Assembly: GCA_018710915.1 (NCBI GenBank)
Contig: DVIY01000189.1
Span: 1-37,882, forward strand
DNA length: 37,882 bases
Reading direction: 5' to 3'
From: Candidatus Gallacutalibacter pullistercoris
Lineage (GTDB): Bacteria > Bacillota > Clostridia > Oscillospirales > Acutalibacteraceae
Shown here: positions 1 through 6,553 of the stretch, piece after piece
Layout: every line of letters starts with the position of its first letter
Position numbering within the stretch: the stretch's first letter is position 1
The notes under the pieces: model-generated
What the model was told of the DNA's origin: nothing
Databases searched by the model: none
What the model saw: the letters and a program-made list of their open reading frames with translations, nothing else
Position numbers and translations under genes: made by a program

Positions 1-126
1 CAATTCAGGTTACATAAAAAATATAAAAACAGAATTATGGACACGATTTTTTGAAATATTATTCTTATTTAGAATTTTAAAAATACAAGATACAGCATAA
101 TGCATAAATCGAGCGGTTTTGAAAAT

Positions 127-155
127 TTGACATTCGGCCAATCAATGCATATAAT
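127..155 (+). promoter_or_regulatory. Sigma-A-type promoter of the 3D-domain protein gene
   Basis: TTGACA at 127-132 and TATAAT at 150-155 are both perfect consensus hexamers with a 17-bp spacer. The promoter lies in an AT-rich stretch about 90 bp upstream of the start codon at 247. Bases 1-126 are AT-rich and I see no gene in them. Confidence 0.85.
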
Positions 156-246
156 ACCACTCGAGCGTTGCAAATCCAAAATCTTAACACGTCGTCGCCG
201 CAGAAATCGTTCTGCGGACGCATGGCAAGACTAAAGGAGAAGCATT

Positions 247-1467
247 ATGCCTTTGAAACAGAAGACCAGAGAAAAACTGAATAAGCTCAGCCGCAACACC
301 GTGGCTCTGGTACTGATGGTTGCCATTTGCTTGACTTCGGTCATCACTGTTATGGCAAAAACGGTAGCCGTTACCATTGTAGATAACGGCGAAACAACTT
401 CCATCAGTCTGATGGACCCCACTGAGGAAAACATTCTGGAGACTGCGGTACAATATGAACGCATTGAGTCTGTCGATGCAGACGACGAAGTGACGTTTGA
501 TGCGGATGCAAACCGGCTGACCATTCGCCGCGCACTGGATGTTGTAGTGACCGCCGATGGCGAGAGCTGCACCGTACAGATGCACTATGGCGATACGGTA
601 GGGCAGGCTGTAGCAGAAGCAGGCGTTGTTTGCGCAGAGAACGATGTCCTTTCACTGGACAGCGATACTATCCTGAAAAAGGATACCGAAGTTTCTGTTA
701 CCCGTTATTATCATATTACCGTTACGGCTGACGGCAAAGAGCAGAGTTTCCTGCTCAGGGAAGGCGATGTACAATCTGCACTGGATGCCGCTTCCATCCA
801 GCTGGGCGAGGAAGATATGGCAAACTTCCCGCTGGATGAAGCATTGACAGAGAATATGCAGATTAAGGTCGCCCGCGTTGCCTACGAGGAAGAGACCAAG
901 ACCGAAACAGTTGATTATACCGTAAAAGAGGTTGAAAGCGATTCCCTGTATGTCGGCGAAACCAAGGTGCAGACCAAGGGCGTCGAAGGCGAACGCACCA
1001 TTGTTTACCGCAACAAGCTGGTAGACGGCAAGGTTGTGGAAAGCGAGGAGATCTCAAACGAGGTCACCAAAGAGCCTGTGGAAAAAGTCGTGCTGGTAGG
1101 CACCAAAAAGCGCCCTTCCGGCTACGCCAGCATTTCTTCTGATGGAACGCTGATTGACCACAACGGCAATGTGATTTCTTACAAAAGAGCCCTGACCGGG
1201 CGCTGCACCGCCTACACCGGCGGTGGCTGGACGGCTACCGGCCGCCCGGCACAGTACGGCAATATTGCCGTAAACCCTGATGTGATTCCCTATGGCTCCA
1301 AGCTGTATATCTGCTCCCCCGACGGTTCCGTTGTATACGGATACGCTGTAGCCGCAGATACCGGCGGGTTTGCCAGCCAGGGATACATTATGGCAGACCT
1401 GTATTTCGACACCTATGAGGAATGTGCAAACTTTGGTGTGCGGAATATGACCATTTATATCCTGTAA
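247..1467 (+). CDS. YabE-like G5 and 3D-domain cell-wall protein
   Basis: This 406-residue exported protein probably binds or remodels peptidoglycan. An uncleaved signal or anchor helix lies at about residues 19-38. It is followed by two or three ubiquitin-like DUF348 repeats (each with a TxDG-type turn, up to about residue 205), a G5 domain (about 210-290) and a C-terminal 3D domain (about 315-406). The 3D domain keeps the AADTGG motif and the following D of the MltA-like double-psi barrel. This is the order seen in Bacillus YabE and clostridial resuscitation-factor analogues, where the 3D domain is a putative lytic transglycosylase. One oddity is that the first conserved Asp of the 3D signature (usually VDP) is Asn here (VNP), and GT is GS. 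AAAGGAG at 233-239 sets the start. The gene is monocistronic between its own promoter and a terminator. Confidence 0.9.
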   Translation: MPLKQKTREKLNKLSRNTVALVLMVAICLTSVITVMAKTVAVTIVDNGETTSISLMDPTEENILETAVQYERIESVDADDEVTFDADANRLTIRRALDVVVTADGESCTVQMHYGDTVGQAVAEAGVVCAENDVLSLDSDTILKKDTEVSVTRYYHITVTADGKEQSFLLREGDVQSALDAASIQLGEEDMANFPLDEALTENMQIKVARVAYEEETKTETVDYTVKEVESDSLYVGETKVQTKGVEGERTIVYRNKLVDGKVVESEEISNEVTKEPVEKVVLVGTKKRPSGYASISSDGTLIDHNGNVISYKRALTGRCTAYTGGGWTATGRPAQYGNIAVNPDVIPYGSKLYICSPDGSVVYGYAVAADTGGFASQGYIMADLYFDTYEECANFGVRNMTIYIL

Positions 1468-1481
1468 TGGATGCAAGGCTT

Positions 1482-1521
1482 AAAAGCCCTCGCAGGAACA
1501 ATTTTCTGCGGGGGCTTTTTT
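1482..1521 (+). terminator. Intrinsic terminator after the 3D-domain gene
   Basis: A 14-bp stem (arms 1482-1495 and 1506-1519, one G-U pair) with a 10-base loop ends in a T run. It begins 15 bp after the stop codon. Confidence 0.9.
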
Positions 1522-1610
1522 ATATTCCAGGGGCTTTCCTACTTGCAAAGGGAGAAAGCGTGGGGTAAAATAATCATATTGTTGATGAAAGGCAGCCTTC
1601 ATGAAAAAAC

Positions 1611-1624
1611 CGAACATTTTTTCG
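1611..1624. promoter_or_regulatory. Possible upstream LexA-like box
   Basis: CGAACATTTTTTCG matches the Gram-positive LexA consensus CGAAC-N4-GTTCG except for one base. It lies 20 bp upstream of the -35 hexamer at 1644. A partly overlapping inverted repeat extends to about 1637 and ends in GTTCG. The region is AT-rich, so a chance match is possible. Confidence 0.4.
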
Positions 1625-1643
1625 AAAAATTTGTTCGATTCCC

Positions 1644-1672
1644 TTGCATTCCCTCGAAAATCGTGATATGAT
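1644..1672 (+). promoter_or_regulatory. Promoter of the 1721-3398 operon
   Basis: TTGCAT at 1644-1649 and TATGAT at 1667-1672 are separated by 17 bp. A TGA extension (1664-1666) gives an extended -10. Expected transcription start is about 1679, immediately before the LexA-like box at 1684. Confidence 0.75.
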
Positions 1673-1683
1673 ACTCTTGAAAT

Positions 1684-1697
1684 CGAACATATGAGCG
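1684..1697. promoter_or_regulatory. LexA-like (SOS) box overlapping the transcription start
   Basis: CGAACATATGAGCG agrees with the Gram-positive SOS palindrome CGAACATATGTTCG at 12 of 14 positions. It sits directly downstream of the -10, where a bound repressor would block initiation. The right half-site (AGCG) is weak. Confidence 0.5.
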
Positions 1698-1720
1698 AAT
1701 TTTAAGAGGGGGTCAATATC

Positions 1721-2032
1721 GTGAACCTGATAAGTGGGATAGGGATGCTTTGTGTAGTGTGTGGGCTGGCATTGAAATACCGCCCGCGCGAAAAAGACAG
1801 CCTGATGATTTGCGGGGTAGGCTTGTTTATGGGCCTCCTCTCACTGCTGATGAGTGACGGTCTGCCATTGCTGCAGGGGGTGGAGCATGGAATGCAGGCG
1901 GCAGTACTGGGGTGCTGCTTCTTCCAGCTTCGCAGAGAGAGCCGCGTACGCCGTGCAAGGGCTGAGGCACGCCTGCGTATGCGCCGGATGCATGCATCGA
2001 AGAAGAAGGCAGAAAAGAAGGCCTGCGCATAA
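1721..2032 (+). CDS. Small membrane protein with basic C-terminus
   Basis: This is a 103-residue protein of no recognised family. The first two-thirds are hydrophobic and can form two or three membrane helices (about residues 2-18, 27-45 and 55-70). The last 35 residues are strongly basic, rich in Arg, Lys and Ala, and should face the cytoplasm. The start is GTG at 1721, chosen because AAGAGGGGG lies at 1703-1711. It is first in an operon with the 2092 gene and the AEC transporter. The LexA-like boxes at its promoter make an SOS-inducible small membrane protein conceivable (compare YneA-type division inhibitors), but it has no LysM domain and does not resemble YneA in sequence. Confidence 0.7.
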   Translation: MNLISGIGMLCVVCGLALKYRPREKDSLMICGVGLFMGLLSLLMSDGLPLLQGVEHGMQAAVLGCCFFQLRRESRVRRARAEARLRMRRMHASKKKAEKKACA

Positions 2033-2091
2033 ATGCCTTCCCTTTCATCAGCGCGAAGAATAAAAACAGCGTAGTGAAAGGGAGGAACAAA

Positions 2092-2472
2092 ATGGAATAC
2101 GTTTATGCAGGGATGTGGCTGCTGGTAGGATTGATCCTGATTTTCCGTATGGGAAAGGAAAACAAGGTCTTTTATCTTGCCGGCGCCTTTTTTCTGGTTT
2201 TAGGCGGCTGGTGGGGCGCCAACATTTTTACCCAGGAAGATCTGTTTTCCGGAATTTGGGGAACGGTGCTGCGCATCATCACAGCAATCGCGCTGGTGCT
2301 GCTTTGCCTGGTGTTTTGGAAGTATTACAAAACTGACCGTGAACGGTTTCAAAAAGAACAGGAAGCAGCCAGAGCGGGCAGCATGACCAATCCCGCGCCG
2401 TCTGCCGAAGAACGCTCCCGCACGCCGGAAGAAGACGATGCAGGGCATGGGGGAGATTCTGAGGGATGGTAA
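2092..2472 (+). CDS. Small membrane protein, unknown function
   Basis: A 126-residue protein with three predicted membrane helices (about residues 3-18, 27-44 and 58-80) and a charged, disordered tail rich in Glu, Ser and Pro. I do not recognise the family. I place the start at ATG 2092 because AAAGGGAGG at 2077-2085 is correctly spaced from it. An upstream in-frame GTG at 2074 would put the ribosome site inside the gene. The stop codon overlaps the next start by 7 bases, so translation of the AEC transporter is probably coupled to it. Confidence 0.7.
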   Translation: MEYVYAGMWLLVGLILIFRMGKENKVFYLAGAFFLVLGGWWGANIFTQEDLFSGIWGTVLRIITAIALVLLCLVFWKYYKTDRERFQKEQEAARAGSMTNPAPSAEERSRTPEEDDAGHGGDSEGW

Positions 2473-3398
2473 CTTCAATACTGACGGTTGTACTCAAAGT
2501 AGCCGAATTGTTTTTGATGATCGGTGTCGGTGTAATCTGTGTGAAAGCCGGCATGATTACACGGCGCGGCGTCAGCCAGCTGACCTCGCTTCTCTTGTAC
2601 ATTGTAGCGCCCAGCCTGATAGTTTCATCGTTGGCCACGGATGAAAGTGCGATCAGCCTGGATAAACTGGCGCTGTCATTTGGGCTGGCGGTTTTGGCCC
2701 ATGTACTGGGGATTGTTTTAAGCTGGCTGTTTTTCCGGCGCGAGCCGGAAAGCCGTCGGTGCGTTTTCCGGTTTGCCATGGTATATTCCAATACCGGGTT
2801 TATGGGGATGCCGCTGGTACAGGCAGTGGTTGGCGAAGAAGGCGTGGTGTATGCATCCATTTTTATGGCGGTCTTCAATGTATTTGCCTGGACACACGGC
2901 TACGGGCTGATGAGCGGCGGCCAGCGTTCCAACTGGAAAAAAATCCTGCTGAACCCGGGGATTATCGGGCTTGTCATCGGGCTGCCGCTGTTCTTTTTGC
3001 GCTGCCCCCTGCCCGAACTGCTGGCCGTTCCGGTAGACAGCTTTGCGGCACTGAATACCCCGCTGGCCATGGTGGTGATCGGGTGCAATATTGCCCGCGT
3101 ACCATTGCGGGAGTTTGTTTCGGACAGGAAAATTTTCTGGCTGAGCGCGCTTCGCCTGCTTCTGGTGCCGGCGGTATTTTTTGCGGTTTCTACCCTCTTC
3201 CAGCCGGAAGCGGTGCTGCTTACCACCTGTGTGATTCAGGCCAGCGCCCCGGTTGCGGCGAATACAGTCCTGTTTGCCACACAGTTTGGCGCAGATGACC
3301 GTCTGGCAGCGCGTATTGTAGCGGTCACTACTTTGCTCTCGATTGTTACCATGCCGCTGTTTGTACTGGTCGCACAGGCCTTTACCGGCACGCTGTAA
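2466..3398 (+). CDS. AEC-family transporter (auxin efflux carrier type)
   Basis: The 310-residue integral membrane protein has about ten helices in the two-bundle pattern of the AEC family. Conserved features are an N-terminal KxGxI-type turn, a central SNTGFMGxPL motif near residue 110 with the broken-helix signature, and a C-terminal bundle ending in the ASAP...N...A pattern near residues 260-270. Bacterial members export or exchange organic acids such as malate. The substrate here cannot be read from sequence. It overlaps the preceding small membrane-protein gene by 7 bases and ends the operon, with hairpins at 3437-3477 and 3488-3517 following. Confidence 0.88.
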   Translation: MVTSILTVVLKVAELFLMIGVGVICVKAGMITRRGVSQLTSLLLYIVAPSLIVSSLATDESAISLDKLALSFGLAVLAHVLGIVLSWLFFRREPESRRCVFRFAMVYSNTGFMGMPLVQAVVGEEGVVYASIFMAVFNVFAWTHGYGLMSGGQRSNWKKILLNPGIIGLVIGLPLFFLRCPLPELLAVPVDSFAALNTPLAMVVIGCNIARVPLREFVSDRKIFWLSALRLLLVPAVFFAVSTLFQPEAVLLTTCVIQASAPVAANTVLFATQFGADDRLAARIVAVTTLLSIVTMPLFVLVAQAFTGTL

Positions 3399-3436
3399 TG
3401 TGGGGAACCGTTTGTACCGATGATTCATAGTATAAA

Positions 3437-3527
3437 AAGCGGGAAGATTTCGCCTGTGCGCACGGCGAATCCCGCTTGATATAGATGAAGGGCCTTCCGG
3501 GGAACCGGAGGGCCCTTTGGATTTTGC
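3437..3527 (+). terminator. Tandem hairpins downstream of the AEC gene
   Basis: The first hairpin pairs 3437-3444 and 3449-3454 with 3464-3477 around a GC-rich loop and lacks a U-tract. The second pairs 3488-3500 with 3505-3517 around GGAA and is followed by a T-rich stretch (TTTGGATTTT). The second is the more likely terminator of the 1721-3398 operon. Confidence 0.6.
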
Positions 3528-3566
3528 AGCGGTCTTTCCGGCAGAAAGGATATACCGCAGGTTTAG

Positions 3567-3595
3567 TAGACATAGCTGCAGAACGGGTGTATAAT
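3567..3595 (+). promoter_or_regulatory. Strong promoter of the leader/XRE/tRNA unit
   Basis: TAGACA at 3567-3572 and a perfect TATAAT at 3590-3595 are separated by 17 bp. Transcription should start near 3602. I see no other promoter before the tRNA genes. Confidence 0.8.
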
Positions 3596-3649
3596 GACAT
3601 CAGAACAAAAGCGGTGCGCCGAATAGGCGCCTGGGAAAGGATTATCACA

Positions 3650-3751
3650 ATGGCTATCAACTCTCGTCGTTATGAAGAACGCTGCGAATACTACGCCGGA
3701 TATGAGCGTGGTTTTGTTGTTGCGCCTTCATACAGACAGGGCTGTCCATAG
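3650..3751 (+). CDS. 33-residue putative leader peptide, Tyr/Glu/Arg-rich
   Basis: This short frame starts at ATG 3650 with GGAAAGGA at 3633-3640, about 48 nt into the predicted transcript. The peptide has five Tyr, four Glu and five Arg in 33 residues, most of them clustered in residues 6-20 (RRYEERCEYYAGYER). A terminator-like hairpin follows at 3785-3818, and downstream are a regulator gene and tRNA genes for Glu, Tyr and Glu. That arrangement is typical of a leader peptide controlling attenuation by ribosome stalling. It could instead be an independent small protein, because the CGxxYA-like composition resembles no family I know. Confidence 0.55.
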   Translation: MAINSRRYEERCEYYAGYERGFVVAPSYRQGCP

Positions 3752-3784
3752 TTGAGAGTTTTATTCCTGATATCTCCAACGAGT

Positions 3785-3818
3785 GCCGCTTGCCTTATGA
3801 GGGTAAGCGGTATTTTTT
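3785..3818 (+). terminator. Terminator/attenuator just before the XRE gene
   Basis: An 11-bp stem (3785-3795 with 3801-3811, three G-U pairs) closes a 5-base loop and is followed by six T residues (3813-3818). The run ends only 8 bases before the GGAGG of the next gene. Transcripts from 3602 must therefore read through it to reach the XRE and tRNA genes. Confidence 0.7.
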
Positions 3819-3839
3819 ATGGGCTTGGAGGTGAAAGGA

Positions 3840-4085
3840 ATGTGCATCCCAACAGTAGATATGGTTTTAACCGGTCAGAATATCCGCCGCCTGCGTGTGC
3901 AGGCAGGGCTTACAGTGGCCTCATTGCAGAAAATACTGGGCTTCTCTTCCCCGCAGGCCATCTTTAAATGGCAGCGCGGCGACACATTGCCCACCGTTGA
4001 TAATCTTGTGATTTTGGCAGCGGTTTTCAAAGTGCGGGTCGATGATATTCTGGTGGTGACTGTGGACCCTGCTTTGAAAATCTAA
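3840..4085 (+). CDS. XRE-family helix-turn-helix regulator
   Basis: This 81-residue, single-domain DNA-binding protein carries an HTH of the Cro/C1 type at about residues 12-66. The visible pattern is GQNIRRLRxxAG, then LQxxLGFSSPQAIxKWQ as the recognition region, then LPTVDNLVxLAAVF. Short XRE proteins with this TVDMVxTGxNIxxLR opening are common in Clostridia. I chose ATG 3840 because GGAGGTGA at 3827-3834 is properly spaced; an in-frame start at 3819 has no such site. The stop codon is three bases before the first base of tRNA-Glu. The regulator and the tRNAs are therefore probably on one transcript, whose upstream attenuator at 3785-3818 would control both. Confidence 0.85.
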   Translation: MCIPTVDMVLTGQNIRRLRVQAGLTVASLQKILGFSSPQAIFKWQRGDTLPTVDNLVILAAVFKVRVDDILVVTVDPALKI

Positions 4086-4088
4086 TAC

Positions 4089-4165
4089 GGCCCCTTGGTC
4101 AAACCGGTCAAGACGCCGGCCTCTCAAGCCGGAAATGTTGAGTTCAAATCTCACAGGGGTCACCA
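4089..4165 (+). tRNA. tRNA-Glu (anticodon CTC)
   Basis: The acceptor stem GGCCCCT/AGGGGTC and the anticodon stem CCGGC/GCCGG close a loop CTCTCAA with anticodon CTC. The TTCAAAT T-loop and an encoded CCA are present. The outermost T-stem pair is a T-C mismatch by my fold. Confidence 0.85.
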
Positions 4166-4168
4166 TAT

Positions 4169-4255
4169 GGGGAGGCGGCGAAGATGGAGAGTCGCGGCGG
4201 ACTGTAAATCCGTTGCCTGCAGGCTCAGAGAGTTCGAATCTCTCCCTCCCCACCA
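4169..4255 (+). tRNA. tRNA-Tyr (anticodon GTA)
   Basis: The acceptor stem GGGGAGG/CCTCCCC and the anticodon loop CTGTAAA (anticodon GTA) are visible, with the long variable arm typical of bacterial tRNA-Tyr. The T-loop TTCGAAT and an encoded CCA end are present. It begins four bases after the preceding tRNA. Confidence 0.92.
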
Positions 4256-4260
4256 CCTGC

Positions 4261-4336
4261 GGCCTCTTAGTCAAGCAGGATAAGACACCGGGCTTTCAAT
4301 CCGGAGGCGAGGGTTCAAGCCCCTCAGAGGTCACCA
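4261..4336 (+). tRNA. tRNA-Glu (anticodon TTC)
   Basis: The acceptor stem GGCCTCT/AGAGGTC, the anticodon loop CTTTCAA (anticodon TTC), the T-loop TTCAAGC and an encoded CCA are present. It is the last member of the Glu-Tyr-Glu cluster and is followed by a terminator. Confidence 0.93.
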
Positions 4337-4340
4337 ATAA

Positions 4341-4383
4341 AAAACAGGCACTCCGTCATCGGGCGGAATGCCTGTTTTGTTTT
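4341..4383. terminator. Bidirectional terminator between tRNAs and the Rnf-like operon
   Basis: A hairpin with ACAGGCA...TGCCTGT and an inner CTCCG/CGGAA stem is flanked by A4 on the left and TTTTGTTTT on the right. It can end both the tRNA transcript (+) and the Rnf-like operon (-), whose last stop is at 4400. Confidence 0.85.
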
Positions 4384-4399
4384 ATCCAGCGTCAGAAAA

Positions 4400-4963
4400 T
4401 CAGCGTGCAAAACCGAGAAATGCCAACGCCAGAATCGCCATATACAGAAAAACTGCCGGCATCCCGCGGAACGCCGCAGGCATACTGATATGGCGCAGCC
4501 GCGGAATCATCTCGGTGAGCAGCCATGCAGCCAGCCAGAATGCCACACCGGTTCCCAGTGAAAACCCGATTGCCTGCCACGGGTTCCATTCCTGAAGACG
4601 TACCAGAAACGGAATGGAAAAGACAACGGTATTGATTGCAGCCGGTGCAAGGCACCAGCTGATTTTGCGGTACCATTCGGGTGCGCCCATGACCAGCACG
4701 ATGCATACCAGCAAATACACACCGCCGGTCACTCCCGCCGATACCAGCGGAAGCCAGAGGACGGGCACCATTCCAGAAAGCCAGAACAGCAGCAAACCGG
4801 AAACCAACGAAAACAGCGTCACCAGCAGCGCGTAAATGCCCAGCATCGTGCCCCGGCGCGCGGCCTGCAAAACGCGGTCAAACCCCATGCCCTGCGAGAA
4901 AAACAGGTTTTCTGCTGTCAGGGCTGCCAATACGGCCAGCATCAGTTCTCCCAGTTCTCTCAC
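4400..4963 (-). CDS. RnfA-like membrane subunit lacking the cluster cysteines
   Basis: The 187-residue protein has six membrane helices and the length and spacing of RnfA/NqrE. In the Rnf/Nqr family, RnfA and RnfE face each other and each gives two cysteines to an intramembrane [2Fe-2S] cluster. Here the GxCP region reads GMGFDR (Asp29 at the Cys position by eye). The TNC motif after PL reads AGV (Val78). No cysteine sits at either position. The frame is intact and its start overlaps the RnfE-like stop (ATGA), so it appears to be expressed as part of the operon. It is either a divergent RnfA whose electron path has changed or a decaying copy. Confidence 0.75.
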   Translation of the reverse strand: MRELGELMLAVLAALTAENLFFSQGMGFDRVLQAARRGTMLGIYALLVTLFSLVSGLLLFWLSGMVPVLWLPLVSAGVTGGVYLLVCIVLVMGAPEWYRKISWCLAPAAINTVVFSIPFLVRLQEWNPWQAIGFSLGTGVAFWLAAWLLTEMIPRLRHISMPAAFRGMPAVFLYMAILALAFLGFAR

Positions 4964-5592
4964 AGCGTCCTCCCCCTTTCACGCTTTTCACGGCGATTCT
5001 GTATGTACTGCACCGCCGCAGCCAGACACGCCAGCACCAGCAGACCCACCATAACGGGCGCGCGGCTGAAAGAAGTCTGGCCGGGAAGTTCCATCCCGTA
5101 CAGTACAGACCACACCGCTGCCAGAATGAACAGAAGCAGCGAGAAGCCCGCTGCACAGCCCAGTGCATCCGCAATGGCAGCACCAAAGCTTTTTTCCGGC
5201 GCATAACGCGAAGCCCGAACCAGCAGTACCGCATTGGAGATGGACAGCAGTCCTAAAAATCCCCATTCAACAGTGGTTTGCGGAAAGGCCCATTGCACCA
5301 GCATCTGTGCGGGGACAGCCGCCAGCGCAGAAACCAGCAGCGCCAGCGGAAGGCGCAGCCAGTAGGCAATCCGTCTGCCCAGCAAATTGCCCACCGCACA
5401 GGCCGGAAGCATCAGGCAGACGGTCAGCAGAGAAAGCGCCGTTGCCCGGCTCATGGTCTGGCTGCCGGCGAGCACAAAATACAGCCCCGCACCAGTGGTC
5501 AGCACCGGGTTTCGGAAGAAAATACCATCCCGAAAAGCGCGCAGCCAGCTTTTATGGATGCGGCGGCGCTGGTTCCTGCTGTTGTTTTTCAT
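4960..5592 (-). CDS. RnfE-like membrane subunit lacking the cluster cysteines
   Basis: This 210-residue membrane protein has the RnfE/NqrD layout: a basic N-terminus, then FRNPVL (residues 26-31) corresponding to the family ENPVxV motif, then six helices. The family GLCP motif reads GLYF, putting Tyr38 in place of Cys. The second family motif NCxxLGRA reads NAVLLVRA, putting Ala121 in place of Cys. Both ligands of the membrane [2Fe-2S] cluster are thus missing. The start at 5592 is supported by GGGAGGT about 9 bases upstream and lies 41 bases inside the RnfD-like gene. Its end overlaps the RnfA-like start by 4 bases. These overlaps point to coupled translation. Confidence 0.75.
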   Translation of the reverse strand: MKNNSRNQRRRIHKSWLRAFRDGIFFRNPVLTTGAGLYFVLAGSQTMSRATALSLLTVCLMLPACAVGNLLGRRIAYWLRLPLALLVSALAAVPAQMLVQWAFPQTTVEWGFLGLLSISNAVLLVRASRYAPEKSFGAAIADALGCAAGFSLLLFILAAVWSVLYGMELPGQTSFSRAPVMVGLLVLACLAAAVQYIQNRREKRERGRTL

Positions 5593-6553
5593 GTGCGGCT
5601 ACCTCCCTTCTGATGTAAAGCACCAGGCGGTCCAGCAGCGGGCTGAACGCACCGGCGAGCAGGATGGCAAAACACCCGCCCTGTTCATATGCGCCATAGT
5701 ACCGGATCAGCATCAGCAGCAGGCCGGCCAATACACCATAAAGGCATTTTCCCACAGATGTGCGGGGCGTCGTACACGGGTCTGCGGCCATATAACACCC
5801 GCAAAACAGCAGGGAACCGGAGAGCAGTTCATATTTGACCGAGATATCCCACCCCATCGACAGACGCGGGAATAACGCGGCGAACAGTGCCGCTGTCAGG
5901 ACAAAACATACCGGCGCCCGCCAGTCTGCGCTGTGCCGGATAACCAGATACAGGAACCCCGCCGCAATAACAGCCGCAGCAGTTGCGCCCATCGGGCCTT
6001 CAAAACGTCCCCACAGCATCTCAAAGGGCATGATACCCGGCTGGATACCGTCGCGCAGCAGCGCAGCCGGTGAAGAAGCCGTCTCCATTTCCTGCCAAAG
6101 CAGGGGCAGGGACACGCCGGTTGTCATATGATAATAGGAGAACACCTGCTGTGGCCATAGCACCGTGACAAATGCCACACCAGCGGCTGCGGGATTAAAA
6201 GGGTTGCGCCCGGTCCCGCCGAACGGCTCTTTGGCGGCCCAGATGGCAAACAGGTCTGCTGACAGCACCACCCAGAACGGTACATTGGCCGGAAGCAGCA
6301 GTGCAATCATCGCGCCGGTAATCAGCGGGGAGCAGTCGGTAATCCAGATTCGGCGCAGAGTGACCAGCTGAAACAAAATATAAGCCAGCAGGCAGGCCAG
6401 CATGGAAAACCCTATGAGGGCAGCCGCCCGCATGCCATGATAGATGACCGGAAGCACAGAGGTCACCAGCAGTACCAGCAGCATATCCCACATCATTCCG
6501 GCAGAAGAACGGCCCGAATGGATGAGACGCATATTCCCTTCCAGAAGTTTCAC
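5552..6553 (-). CDS. RnfD-like membrane subunit
   Basis: A 333-residue membrane protein of the RnfD/NqrB family. The diagnostic GGTGRNPFNPAA motif (residues 112-123, family GGxGxNxFNPAA) is clear. So are the early helices and the C-terminal AADPCTTPR motif (family ATDPxTTP). RnfD normally carries covalent FMN on the Thr of an SGATP-type motif. The matching segment here reads TASSP (158-162), with Ser161 at the flavin-attachment position. No FMN-linked RnfG and no RnfB are present nearby. The start is GTG at 6553, forming a GTGA overlap with the RnfC-like stop. A second start at the following Met8 is possible. Confidence 0.82.
   Translation of the reverse strand: MKLLEGNMRLIHSGRSSAGMMWDMLLVLLVTSVLPVIYHGMRAAALIGFSMLACLLAYILFQLVTLRRIWITDCSPLITGAMIALLLPANVPFWVVLSADLFAIWAAKEPFGGTGRNPFNPAAAGVAFVTVLWPQQVFSYYHMTTGVSLPLLWQEMETASSPAALLRDGIQPGIMPFEMLWGRFEGPMGATAAAVIAAGFLYLVIRHSADWRAPVCFVLTAALFAALFPRLSMGWDISVKYELLSGSLLFCGCYMAADPCTTPRTSVGKCLYGVLAGLLLMLIRYYGAYEQGGCFAILLAGAFSPLLDRLVLYIRREVAAHEKQQQEPAPPHP

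Noticed and set aside
1471-1671. A 66-codon frame after the 3D-domain gene
   Set aside because: It contains the intrinsic terminator at 1482-1521 and has no ribosome site.
3602-3840. A T-box or other known riboswitch upstream of the XRE/tRNA unit
   Set aside because: I could not find the T-box AGGGTGGNACCGCG element or another riboswitch core. A leader-peptide attenuator fits better.
4095-4488. Open frames running across the tRNA cluster
   Set aside because: They cover three well-folded tRNAs and a terminator and lack ribosome sites.
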